Part shown: one piece after another, positions 42,274-50,363 of the stretch | How positions within the stretch are numbered: the stretch's first letter is position 1 | How the letters are laid out: each line of letters begins with the position of its first letter | Assembly: GCA_001465115.1 (NCBI GenBank) | Contig: CP013614.1 | Location: forward strand, 2,232,001 to 2,296,000 | DNA length: 64,000 nt | Direction: 5' to 3' | Source: Enterococcus silesiacus | GTDB taxonomy: Bacteria; Bacillota; Bacilli; Lactobacillales; Enterococcaceae | The notes under the pieces: model-generated | Databases searched by the model: none | Told to the model about the DNA's origin: nothing | Seen by the model: only the letters and a program-made list of their open reading frames with translations | Translations under genes and position numbers: made by a program

Positions 42274-42717
42274 CTAAGTTAATTTCACTATTTTTTGAAG
42301 TATGTTCGAAAAAATCAGATAGTCTTTCTTATCATATATCTTTATTTTATAGTGGTCTTTTGAATTCTTATCTGTAGTACTAATACAATAATAAGGTTCC
42401 GACTTATTGGTCAAAGAACGATAAGTATTAGGGTCTTCATATCCATTAAGTTTGAATATTGTATTATTTATCTTCATTTCTTTAATGGTCATTCCAAAAC
42501 ACTTAATTGTAATGATTCCTTCTTTGAGTATGATTTGACTGGATAGTTGCCACCAAATAAGAATCATTAAAAAATTGGCAAGCAGAATAAATAAAACGAT
42601 TGCCTCAAAATTCAACAGTTCATTTCTGTATACAAAGAAAAATCCTCCTACTAAAATCACTAAAGTAAAAATTGCTTTCACATACCTATAAAATCCATAC
42701 TTAAATATTTTTATCAT
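42274..42717 (-). CDS. membrane protein with PH-like domain in the array
   Basis: 147 residues: two N-terminal membrane helices (AIFTLVILVGGFFFVY, AIVLFILLANFLMILIWWQ), then a beta-rich cytoplasmic part (IILKEGIITIKCFGMTIKEM). This is the layout of small YcxB/PH-like membrane proteins found among orphan immunity genes. GGGGG precedes the ATG. Two array motifs in tandem separate it from the acetyltransferase gene. Confidence 0.55.
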   Translation of the reverse strand: MIKIFKYGFYRYVKAIFTLVILVGGFFFVYRNELLNFEAIVLFILLANFLMILIWWQLSSQIILKEGIITIKCFGMTIKEMKINNTIFKLNGYEDPNTYRSLTNKSEPYYCISTTDKNSKDHYKIKIYDKKDYLIFSNILQKIVKLT

Positions 42718-42780
42718 GTTTTCCCCCTTCAGTTATTGATCTATTTTTTTGTTAATAAACCTACCAATCCTTTTTGACGT

Positions 42781-43040
42781 TTAATTCGGCATTTTCAGTT
42801 CGGACATTGTCCTGGCGTGATCAATTGTTCGCTTCTTAATGTATTTTACTTGGTGGATATCACACTTCAACTGGACAAAATAAGTCGTTTTCCCGAACGA
42901 TCCTTATTAAGAATTTCAATTTATTTTACATTTAGCTAACCAAAATTTATTATACTGATACAAACTTACTTATATCAAAGGTTTGAATAAGTTAATGAGA
43001 ATTATTGTAAGTCAGTTTGTAAGCTTATTTTGTTAGCTAA
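42781..43040. other. non-coding stretch between the array and the toxin-antitoxin locus
   Basis: No gene is seen; AT-rich. One array motif lies at its edge (42,767). Confidence 0.4.
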
Positions 43041-43068
43041 TTTCACAAAAAAGTGCTATAATAACAAT

Positions 43069-43195
43069 GAAAAGAGAGATATGCGCTAACATACCTCTCT
43101 TATGTAGAACCGTTTAAGACGGTAGCATTGGTTAATTAATCATTAGAAATGATCGCTAACTTGCCAAAGTTAATGAGCGGTCATTTCTTTTTGTC
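43069..43195 (+). ncRNA. antitoxin RNA of a type I toxin-antitoxin locus
   Basis: An extended -10 (TGCTATAAT, 43,054-43,062) starts a short plus-strand RNA. It holds a hairpin (GAGAG-TATG...CATA-CTCTC), the string AACCGTTTAAGACGGT, and a terminator (GAAATGA-CGCT...AGCGGTCATTTC, then TTTTTG). It overlaps the 3' end of the opposite-strand toxin message. This is the layout of antisense RNAs paired with holin-like toxins in enterococci and lactobacilli. Confidence 0.75.
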
Positions 43196-43285
43196 GTTTT
43201 TTAGCAAGTCCACAATCAATTTAATCAAAGTAATGGTAAACATACCAAAACTTAGAATCAACTGAATTGCTTCTGATGCGGACAA
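43181..43285 (-). CDS. holin-like type I toxin peptide
   Basis: 34 residues from a TTG start eight bases after AAAGGAG (MSASEAIQLILSFGMFTI..., ending LLKNDKKK); an ATG six codons upstream also fits in frame. One membrane helix and a Lys-rich end, with the family's typical start (S-x-x-EAIQLI). These peptides damage the membrane when not repressed. The antisense RNA on the other strand overlaps its 3' end. Too short for ordinary gene finders. It lies within the immunity-like array. Confidence 0.8.
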   Translation of the reverse strand: MSASEAIQLILSFGMFTITLIKLIVDLLKNDKKK

Positions 43286-43504
43286 AAGGCTTTCTCCTTT
43301 CATAGATTTCAGCACTTATTCTCATAAGCACCACCACCCTTCGGAAGTAGCCACCGTCATAACTTTCCTACACTGATTAGTATATCATACTTGAGTTTAT
43401 TTCTTTCACTTTTCCTAGTACCCTTTTAGTAAAAATTGTTACTTTCTATTTATCCTTTTTGAAACAACGTCTCTAGTTCATTTAGAACTCTTCTATAGAC
43501 TCTT

Positions 43505-44041
43505 TTAGGTATTTATCTCTATACCTTTGTTGATATAGCTCTCAACTTTTTTAACACCTTCGTTTATTCCCAAGGTAGTAAAATGAAATACTTCAGTGTT
43601 TGTGTAAATTACTAGTTTAGTGCTTGATCGTGAACTTCCTTTTGAGCTTCCTCTTGAACCTACACCATAACTCAATTCTGCCTTAACTCTACGTATTTTA
43701 TTCATCTGAATTATAATTTCGTCATTATCAATCAAAATCTTTATCCCATTTGTGTATTTAGTTATTACAACTTCTTTCAAAAATAACTTTTCATAAATTA
43801 TCTCAGATAAATATATTGCTCCTACAAAATAAATTGTTCCAAATAGAATTAGCAGCACTTCACCATCCAGATTAATGCTAGCGCTATTAATTATCTCTAT
43901 TCCAAATAGAAATACAAAGATAAATGTAAGAACTAAAAAGATTCTTACTAACATTTTTTTAAATTTTGAACTAGAGTAGTTAAACTTTCCTTTCATTAAA
44001 ACTTTTGCTTTTTTGTCCACTCTTTCTATCTGCCTTTCCAT
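43505..44041 (-). CDS. membrane protein with PH-like domain
   Basis: 178 residues: two membrane helices (IFLVLTFIFVFLFGIEI, VLLILFGTIYFVGAIYL) and a C-terminal beta-rich part with an unusual Ser/Gly stretch (GVGSRGSSKGSSRSSTK) before strands ending in FHFTTLGINEGVKK. Similar in build to the gene at 42,274, suggesting related membrane immunity-like proteins. First gene of the array; an array motif follows its end at 43,452. Confidence 0.55.
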   Translation of the reverse strand: MERQIERVDKKAKVLMKGKFNYSSSKFKKMLVRIFLVLTFIFVFLFGIEIINSASINLDGEVLLILFGTIYFVGAIYLSEIIYEKLFLKEVVITKYTNGIKILIDNDEIIIQMNKIRRVKAELSYGVGSRGSSKGSSRSSTKLVIYTNTEVFHFTTLGINEGVKKVESYINKGIEINT

Positions 44042-44163
44042 GTTTTAGGGATAAGTAAATAGAGTAGAGATCATTTTTATCCTAAACTGATTTTGAGCAA
44101 CTCTATTGAACATTTTACTTATTTATATTTAACAAAATCAATATACAAAGAACTACCTTTCAA

Positions 44164-44772
44164 TCAATGTTCAACTGGTACCTTTATTATTAAAAAATCT
44201 TTTTCAGAATAGGTACCTCTCAATAAACTTTGAGGATAATAATATTTAAATGTAAGATAATCTACTTTGCTTGCTAACTGTTTGGTTTTGACTGAAAATG
44301 TCATAGTATTTGTTTCACCTTTATTTACATCTTTATCGTTCTGTCTACCACCAAAATTTACTAGCTCGTCTTTATTATCAGTTATTTTCGAGTTACTTAA
44401 AAGAGTCCATCTCATCCCATATGGTTCTGGGTAACTAATATTCTCATAAGTTATTTCTAACAGAAGCTCATGCTCACTTTCTTTTGTAAGAGTAGCCTCT
44501 GTTTTAAAGTTAATCATACTGCTACTTGCTTTCGTAATAGTAAATGCAACTAATGGCTGATTTGATTTTGTTATGACAACTCGCTCATTTATGCCATATT
44601 CCTTTTTTTCTGTTGCTAAATCGTGTTTTTCTACCAGCTGATCTTTTTTTATTTCTTCCTCTACACTAGATAGTTTAGTTCTATATTCTTCTAATTGCCT
44701 CTGATCACTACAACCTGTTATCACAAAAAAAAGGATGCTAAATGCTATAAAAATATATTTTTGTATGTGCAA
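44164..44772 (-). CDS. lipoprotein, DUF4352-like or immunity-like
   Basis: 202 residues with a lipoprotein signal peptide (FIAFSILFFVITGC) and a lipobox Cys. A short coiled coil follows (RTKLSSVEEEIKKDQLVEK), then a beta-sandwich-like domain (LLLEITYENISYPEPYGMRW, ETNTMTFSVKTKQL, LTFKYYYPQSL) reminiscent of DUF4352. It is exposed outside the membrane. It follows the large peptidoglycan-binding protein gene, so it may protect from or assist that protein; both are guesses. Confidence 0.65.
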   Translation of the reverse strand: MHIQKYIFIAFSILFFVITGCSDQRQLEEYRTKLSSVEEEIKKDQLVEKHDLATEKKEYGINERVVITKSNQPLVAFTITKASSSMINFKTEATLTKESEHELLLEITYENISYPEPYGMRWTLLSNSKITDNKDELVNFGGRQNDKDVNKGETNTMTFSVKTKQLASKVDYLTFKYYYPQSLLRGTYSEKDFLIIKVPVEH

Positions 44773-44853
44773 TTTATCTATTCCTCCTCATATTGTATTG
44801 TTTCTCTTTTAATAATATCAATTTATATGGAAGAATGCGACTAAATAAAAACA

Positions 44854-44888
44854 TAGTGTCCACAAAAAATAGCTTTTTGTGGACACTA
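44854..44888. terminator. perfect hairpin after the DUF1906 gene
   Basis: TAGTGTCCACAAAAA pairs with TTTTTGTGGACACTA around a five-base loop. The stem is 15 bp with T-rich inner arms, between two minus-strand genes. Confidence 0.7.
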
Positions 44889-44914
44889 CAATTATTTTCC
44901 TATACGTCTTTCAC

Positions 44915-47152
44915 TTATCCAATTACTTTCAATGTAGCAAAAAAGCTAGCGACTGATTGAATAATAGAAGTACCTGTTGTAGCTACAGTTGTTCCAAAAC
45001 CAACACCTGATGCTACGACAAAGCCACCACATAACGCTAATCCTGTTAAACCAATGAAACCTGCAACTTTTAATTGTGCATCTACTCGTTTCATAGATTC
45101 TTGAATCCGATCAACATCCGCATTCATACCAGGTGGTAATTTACTTGGATCGACAAAGATTCCTAGAGTAACTTGATAATCACATGGTACGTCTTGACCA
45201 TCAATATTCCCAGCTACATAACTTCCTGTAAAATAAATTTCCATTCCTACTTCAGTAAACGAATCAGCTTTAAATCGCACTTGGATTTCTCCTTCATTTG
45301 CGATATCTGCTAACTGATTAATTGTTTCCACCAATGAATCATCGGCACCCACAATATCCAATGCATTTTGAAGTTCTTCTAATTTTTTGGCAAATTTAAT
45401 CTCTGGTTTCCCATTTTTAATAACGAATTTTGCATCTGCATCGCCACTACTTGAAATTTTATTTTCTAATTTCAAAGTCATCTTAATTTGCCCAAAATAA
45501 ACAGTATGCTCAATCTCTGATTTAAAATCAAGTCCTACAACCTTACGAAAAGCCTTTAATCGATTAGCAATTTCATTAGCAATTTCTGCTCCTTTGGCGT
45601 CTTTGGTTTCTGATGATACACCCTGTTTGTCGACATTTTGTGGTGCATTAAACGTACTCTGCCCAACATCAAATAAACCAGACATCGCTACTTTATCCAA
45701 CGGAATTCCTTGTAGCTCGTACTCATGATATTGATCAAACGACCAATTTCTTGGCATTTTATAGCCTAAATTTGCACTAAAGCCTGAAGACATATCTGAA
45801 ACAAAACAATTTGTGATTTGAACGATCTGGTCGGTCACTTGTGCACATACATTTCTTGGTGCATATAACGAAACTTTATACTCTGGATAATTTTGACGCA
45901 TAGAATCAACTACATCTCTTAGATAAGCAATAATATACGGAATTTCATCACCTAAGACATCAAAATCACATGCAAAATAGATGATTGTATGATCTTTGAA
46001 TCCTAATGATTTTGCTGCAGCTCCTGCTAAACGGGCATCTGTCCATCCCTGACCTGCTTTTTTAAAGTAGTCTAAATACCAACCGCCATCTTGATAAATT
46101 GGAAAAATTTTAAAATTATTTTTCTTTAGTAGATTTATTTCGCTCACTGTTAAGTTTTTAGGTCGTTCTTCTGCATCAACTCCAACGGTCCCTGTTAAAT
46201 ATCTACCAATCGTGTTATATCCGGCATTTTTTAGTATATCTACATGTGCTTGTTTTAGAATTTGCATCGAAGTATCACATGCTTTAGTTGGTCGTTCAGT
46301 ATCTCCAGTCGTCGCTAGCAACGCCTTTATTACTGGCATATCTGCACTTCCTCGCTCCACATCTCCGATCTTCATAAATTTTCTAAAGTTACGAACTGCT
46401 TCTGCAACCTGTTGAGTAAATATTCCGTCAAAAGGCCCTTTGTATTCGTCATTTACATATAATGCATACTGTAACAACTTGATATTCGCTTTATTTGGAT
46501 GTCCGACGTTAATCGTAGGACAGCCCACTGTTGTGCTAGGTCCAAAATAACCATTTGCAAAACCAACAAACATGCCCATTTCACATTGTAAACCATAAAT
46601 AATCGCTTGGTTTGTATCCCTTTGATAAATTCCATCACATGGAAGTAAGCCAAAATATTCATTATAGTTTCTATTTAATTCTTGTTGCATCAATCGGATC
46701 TTCGGATCTCCAATTAGATCAAAAGCACTCATATCCAATAAAGCTTTCATTAACATTGCTGTTAAATAACCATCTGGTTTTAATCCTGCCTTTTCTTGAA
46801 ATTCTGAAACAGCATCCTTTGTATACTTAGTATATTTACCATCTAGTGGATCATTACCAGTAACTCCTGGAATAATCCCTTTACACCAAAATCCACCCTG
46901 TAAAATTTTAACAATATTTACTTTTGGGGTACCACCATCTCTAAAGGTAGGTTCTACTTTTTCTTTAAAATATCTTTCTGTTGTAGGTCCGAAATTATCA
47001 GAGGTTGCTGTGATACCCATTTCTTGTTGCAATGCTCTTCTTAAAGCATAAATTGTACGCCATCCAGATTTACCATCTTGAGGCACCATGCCTGTTTCAA
47101 AAGAATAAGTTTTGTTTAACCATTTTTGTGTTTCAAAAACCATTTGATCCAT
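44915..47152 (-). CDS. large peptidoglycan-binding/DUF1906 glycoside hydrolase-like protein
   Basis: 745 residues. Residues 1-280: three to four peptidoglycan-binding-like repeats, each with a G-x-(F/Y)-x-x-x-T pattern (DNFGPTTERYFKEK, LDGKYTKYTKDAVSEFQEKA, FDGIFTQQVAEAVRNFRKFM). About 285-500: a DUF1906 (Rv2525c-like) barrel with TIGRYLTGTVG, NFKIFPIYQDGGWYLDYF and IYFACDFDVLGDEI. About 510-690: a strand-rich unknown domain. The last 45 residues are hydrophobic and Gly-rich (VAGFIGLTGLALCGGFVVAS), likely membrane-inserting. No signal peptide is seen. It could act on cell walls with a membrane-active tail, i.e. a toxin-like role, and has a lipoprotein gene behind it. Confidence 0.75.
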   Translation of the reverse strand: MDQMVFETQKWLNKTYSFETGMVPQDGKSGWRTIYALRRALQQEMGITATSDNFGPTTERYFKEKVEPTFRDGGTPKVNIVKILQGGFWCKGIIPGVTGNDPLDGKYTKYTKDAVSEFQEKAGLKPDGYLTAMLMKALLDMSAFDLIGDPKIRLMQQELNRNYNEYFGLLPCDGIYQRDTNQAIIYGLQCEMGMFVGFANGYFGPSTTVGCPTINVGHPNKANIKLLQYALYVNDEYKGPFDGIFTQQVAEAVRNFRKFMKIGDVERGSADMPVIKALLATTGDTERPTKACDTSMQILKQAHVDILKNAGYNTIGRYLTGTVGVDAEERPKNLTVSEINLLKKNNFKIFPIYQDGGWYLDYFKKAGQGWTDARLAGAAAKSLGFKDHTIIYFACDFDVLGDEIPYIIAYLRDVVDSMRQNYPEYKVSLYAPRNVCAQVTDQIVQITNCFVSDMSSGFSANLGYKMPRNWSFDQYHEYELQGIPLDKVAMSGLFDVGQSTFNAPQNVDKQGVSSETKDAKGAEIANEIANRLKAFRKVVGLDFKSEIEHTVYFGQIKMTLKLENKISSSGDADAKFVIKNGKPEIKFAKKLEELQNALDIVGADDSLVETINQLADIANEGEIQVRFKADSFTEVGMEIYFTGSYVAGNIDGQDVPCDYQVTLGIFVDPSKLPPGMNADVDRIQESMKRVDAQLKVAGFIGLTGLALCGGFVVASGVGFGTTVATTGTSIIQSVASFFATLKVIG

Positions 47153-47290
47153 GTATATCCTTCTTTCTCATTATAATTTTTATATTACTGCGCAATAATA
47201 TAAATTGAGTATAACGAGAACACTATCATCAAACCTATTCATTCTCTCACAAAAATCTCCCATAATGCATAACCGGTACCTAATCAATAT

Positions 47291-47316
47291 AAAAAGCTCC
47301 TTAAAAACAGGAGCCC
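47291..47316 (-). terminator. terminator of the secreted-protein pair
   Basis: GGGCTCCT pairs with AGGAGC(TT) around a short A/T loop, followed by TTTTTA on the minus strand. Confidence 0.75.
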
Positions 47317-47343
47317 AAAAATGATTATAATTTATTAGATGGA

Positions 47344-47997
47344 TTAAATATTAATAATTTGATACGCCTGCCATTGAACATTAGCACTTCCGTAATACGT
47401 ATACATCGTGTTTATACCTGAGAAGTATTGATATGAATCTGCTGATAGAAAATTACCTGCATATCCACCTGAAAACGTGCGTACTGCTTGCTGCGCAGTA
47501 CCAACCATTGCTGAATCGTAACCTGAATAATACCGTAGATATGGACCATTGGCTGTAGATTGATAAACTGTATTTAGAGAATTCCATCCAGCACTTCTTG
47601 AAAAATGCCCTTCTGCATGTCCACCGTGTCTTAATCCCACATAATTAAAAGAAGAAGTAATCCCTCTGGGTGATATTTTGTTACTATCTTCAGGTTTTTC
47701 TGTTTCTAATATCTTTTTAGCTGTTTCAACCGTTATAGAATTTGGATCTGTCTCACTGTTAACGATAGTTAACAAGTTTTTTCTTAATCCAAATTCTCCT
47801 ACCGTAGCTTCACCATAAATAAACGTTCCATTTTCTAACCTTACAACTTTATCTGTATCTTTTAATCCTGGAAAAAAGAAATCTTCTGTTGGTCTTTGGG
47901 CTACTTTCGTGGGTTCTTTATACTCCGCAGCTTCCGTTAGAGTATTTGAAAGAAACAGACCTGGACTCAATAATAGAACTAATAATATTTTTTTCAT
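47344..47997 (-). CDS. secreted protein of unknown function
   Basis: 217 residues: signal peptide (KKILLVLLLSPGLFLSNTLT...A), a linker to about 105, and a C-terminal domain rich in Gly, Ser, Tyr and Asn (GLRHGGHAEGHFSRSAGWNS, YLRYYSGYDSAMVGTAQQA, YFSGINTMYTYYGSANVQW). The composition recalls secreted bacteriocin-like or lysin-like proteins, but no family is recognised. It follows a second secreted protein gene by about 30 bases in one unit. Confidence 0.6.
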   Translation of the reverse strand: MKKILLVLLLSPGLFLSNTLTEAAEYKEPTKVAQRPTEDFFFPGLKDTDKVVRLENGTFIYGEATVGEFGLRKNLLTIVNSETDPNSITVETAKKILETEKPEDSNKISPRGITSSFNYVGLRHGGHAEGHFSRSAGWNSLNTVYQSTANGPYLRYYSGYDSAMVGTAQQAVRTFSGGYAGNFLSADSYQYFSGINTMYTYYGSANVQWQAYQIINI

Positions 47998-48029
47998 TTT
48001 TAAGCTCCTTTTTTTTTATTTATATAAAT

Positions 48030-48515
48030 TTATTGACTGTACTTTTCAGACAATTCATTTATTTCATCTTTATGAATTTCAATCAATACCTTTAGGTCGT
48101 AAATAGTTATGCCTTTTGGATAAGTTGAAGTGTCTATCTTTCTTTTATTAGACCCTTCCGCTTTAAAATCAATCTGACCACTTAGAACTTCTCCATACGA
48201 AGTAACAACAACTCGATCCGAATCATCATGAAATTGATCTAGCAGATTTACAATTTCAGAAGCATTGGGGCCTTTAAAAGTATTATAAAGTTGCTCACCA
48301 TTTATATTTTTAAAATCAACGATCGAGTCATTTTCTTCGATACTACTACTTTCAGGTACCGAGTCACTACTCGAATTGATATTTGATGCCTCTTCACTAA
48401 TCATAACTTTATCTGAACTTTTAGTATATGCATTATCTTTACTGAGAACAAAAGTTGATCCTAACAATACAGTTGATACAGTGACTACTAAAAAGCCTAC
48501 TATTTTACCTTTCAT
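48030..48515 (-). CDS. secreted or membrane-anchored protein of unknown function
   Basis: 161 residues: an N-terminal hydrophobic segment (IVGFLVVTVSTVLLGSTFVL), a Ser/Glu-rich disordered linker to about 65, then a small folded part (EQLYNTFKGPNASEIVNLLD, VVVTSYGEVLSGQIDFKAEG) ending in a helix. It is the first gene of a pair with the Gly/Tyr-rich secreted protein, so the two probably act together outside the cell. Confidence 0.55.
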   Translation of the reverse strand: MKGKIVGFLVVTVSTVLLGSTFVLSKDNAYTKSSDKVMISEEASNINSSSDSVPESSSIEENDSIVDFKNINGEQLYNTFKGPNASEIVNLLDQFHDDSDRVVVTSYGEVLSGQIDFKAEGSNKRKIDTSTYPKGITIYDLKVLIEIHKDEINELSEKYSQ

Positions 48516-48961
48516 ATTGAACCTCTCCTCTAGTAAATTTCAAACTCTTACTAACATAAAGTATACCATATGCCAACAATTAGAACAATTGGTAAATTTA
48601 TTTGTATCTTTCAACAAAATACAATTAGCTTATATTTAAAATTAACGCTAGAAAACTAATGGCATCAGCTCCAGGTAGATTAAATTTTTCCTATACTCTA
48701 TTATGGTTGTATTAATCAAAGAAATTCGCTACAATTCAGATAATTTAATACCTTCGTTTCGAAATTTGTGAACTTGATATTGTTCGTTGTTCTTTCATAT
48801 CGTTATATGGCTCCTATGTCAAGAGTCATTATTCCATTAGAAGCCATTTTTTTACTGGCTCATATAGATTTTTCTCTTTCCTTTCTCACATCTCCAAAAA
48901 TTTTCGTTATTTCAACCCCTAAAAGCAATGTCACTTTTTTGTAAAAAACGCAAAAGTAACA
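48516..48961. other. gap without a recognisable gene
   Basis: About 445 AT-rich bases. It must contain the promoter of the secreted pair. Short open stretches have no ribosome sites and no protein-like composition. Confidence 0.5.
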
Positions 48962-49144
48962 TCACTTACTATTTAGTTTTGGAATATCAAATCCTGCTCG
49001 ATCTTGTATAGCAAGTAACTCTAATCCAATAGCCATAATTTTAGATTCGCTTTTTCCGTATTTATTAGTTAAGTAAGACAATTCACTCTGTAATTTTGGA
49101 TTCAAATTTGACTGTACACATTTATTTCCTTTTTTTATAGCCAT
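48962..49144 (-). CDS. small ribbon-helix-helix-like protein
   Basis: 60 residues from the second of two adjacent ATGs after GGGAG. The pattern CVQSNLNPKLQSELSYLTNK, then GKSESKIMAIGLELLAIQ, resembles a CopG/Arc-type ribbon-helix-helix DNA-binding fold: one strand then two helices. Possibly an antitoxin or plasmid-type regulator; no toxin gene is beside it. Confidence 0.5.
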   Translation of the reverse strand: MAIKKGNKCVQSNLNPKLQSELSYLTNKYGKSESKIMAIGLELLAIQDRAGFDIPKLNSK

Positions 49145-49159
49145 CATTTCATCTCCCAA

Positions 49160-49453
49160 AAATATAGGTCATTTTTCACACGGTCAATCCAATCACACAG
49201 GATATCTTTATATTTTTGTGCAAATATCTAGACAAACAAAAGAACCACCAGTAATGCTAGCTCATTCTAACGTTAATTATTTAATAGTCTGTTCTCAATA
49301 CGTTGTAATGCATTCTTGTAGTAATTATTATTTAGTTCAAAACCAACCTTTTTGTGGATATAAAATTCTAATCATTCTTTTTCTCCTTTCCCAAAAACCG
49401 TCGTTAAAAAAACACCATATTAACAGTCCTAATCAATCACTAATTTAAAACTC
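49160..49453. other. gap without a recognisable gene
   Basis: About 290 AT-rich bases with promoter sequence for the small gene before it. A plus-strand open frame at 49,218 has no binding site and low-complexity content; I reject it. Confidence 0.45.
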
Positions 49454-49488
49454 AAAAAAAGCCAACCTCAATCAAGAAGTTGACCTTT
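49454..49488 (-). terminator. terminator of the nitroreductase/VOC pair
   Basis: On the minus strand AGGTCAAC-TTC pairs with GA-GGTTGGCTT, followed by TTTTTTGAG. Confidence 0.65.
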
Positions 49489-49493
49489 ACAAA

Positions 49494-50339
49494 TTAATAC
49501 CCAAACTTGATCTGCATCCTATTTGGATCTTGAATCGTTATGTGCTCATTTGCCAAAACGTATTCAACAGCAGTTTCAGCAAGCTGTTGAACAAATGACT
49601 GAAACGCATCTCTGGAAGGTAACTGAAATGTATACCATGCCAACCCCAACTGATTCTCACCAATTAAAGCCACATGCTCACCATTCCAAGTATTCGTCCC
49701 AATATGATGATGATACTCACCTGCCGCGAAGAATTTAGCCCGTCTGCCAAAATTAGATTTCAACGAAAAACCAAGCTGTTCGTAAAACTTCTCGGTCTCC
49801 TCTAAATCTGCGACCTGTAAATGTACATGACCAATTCTTGATCCAGGCGCCATACCTAACCACTGACCATCAGCTTCTGCGACAACTCCATCTCCATCCA
49901 ACTCTTCCGTCACACCAATGATTTCTCCATCTGCCCGAATATCCCATTCAGTCATCGGTTTATCCCGATAGATTTCAATGCCATTACCTTCAGGATCAGT
50001 CAGATAGATTGCTTCACTGTAGCCATGATCAGCAGCACCAACTTCAACATTGTTTTGCATCAGCCATAATAAGCTATTGCCTAAATCTTTACGAGTAGGT
50101 AAGAGAAAAGCGGTATGATACAATCCAGTCGTATTGTTTTTAACCACAGGATCAGCAAGTTCTTCCAGAACCATGATTGCTTCAGAAGAATGTTGTGCAC
50201 CTAAGAAAGCTGTATTTTGTTCTTTTTTCAGTAAAACAAGTCCAATCATCTGCGTGTAAAATTCAGTCATTACATCCAGATTTTTTACTTTTAATTTAAC
50301 TTGTTTTACAATCATTTCTTTAGGTAATCTGTATACCAT
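49494..50339 (-). CDS. VOC-family dioxygenase/glyoxalase, CatE-like
   Basis: 281 residues, two vicinal-oxygen-chelate modules. Metal-ligand regions include GLYHTAFLLPTRKDLGN, DPEGNGIEIYRDKP, RIGHVHLQVADLEETEKFYE and EYHHHIGTNTWNGEH. This two-module form matches catechol-2,3-dioxygenase-type CatE of Bacillus. The start is the ATG eight bases after GGAGG. It is the second gene after a nitroreductase, a pairing known from quinone-stress operons. Confidence 0.9.
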   Translation of the reverse strand: MVYRLPKEMIVKQVKLKVKNLDVMTEFYTQMIGLVLLKKEQNTAFLGAQHSSEAIMVLEELADPVVKNNTTGLYHTAFLLPTRKDLGNSLLWLMQNNVEVGAADHGYSEAIYLTDPEGNGIEIYRDKPMTEWDIRADGEIIGVTEELDGDGVVAEADGQWLGMAPGSRIGHVHLQVADLEETEKFYEQLGFSLKSNFGRRAKFFAAGEYHHHIGTNTWNGEHVALIGENQLGLAWYTFQLPSRDAFQSFVQQLAETAVEYVLANEHITIQDPNRMQIKFGY

Positions 50340-50363
50340 ACTCTTTTCCTCCATTGCTCGTTA

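Larger units (their letters stand above)
37676..43466 (-). repeat. array motif: 17 sites with core (C)CCAAAAAGGAT before small genes
   Basis: On the coding (minus) strand a short string, best form TTTCCCAAAAAGGAT, recurs a few to 30 bases before the ribosome binding sites of successive genes. Sites by plus-strand position: 37676, 38085, 38416, 38649, 39610, 39996, 40363 (degenerate), 40447, 40714, 41232, 41571, 41686, 41719, 42235, 42260, 42767 and 43452. The reading frame through the motif differs from site to site and it may be inside the end of a gene (40447, 38649) or between genes, so it is not a conserved peptide. I find it nowhere else in the window. It may mark recombination joints between gene cassettes. 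Confidence 0.75.

Noticed and set aside
44700..44740. String AAAAAAGGATGC resembling the array motif
   Set aside because: It lies in the opposite orientation inside the lipoprotein signal region and lacks the flanking CCC; treated as chance.
49218..49448. Plus-strand open frame of 76 codons
   Set aside because: No ribosome binding site, low-complexity content, no terminator relation.
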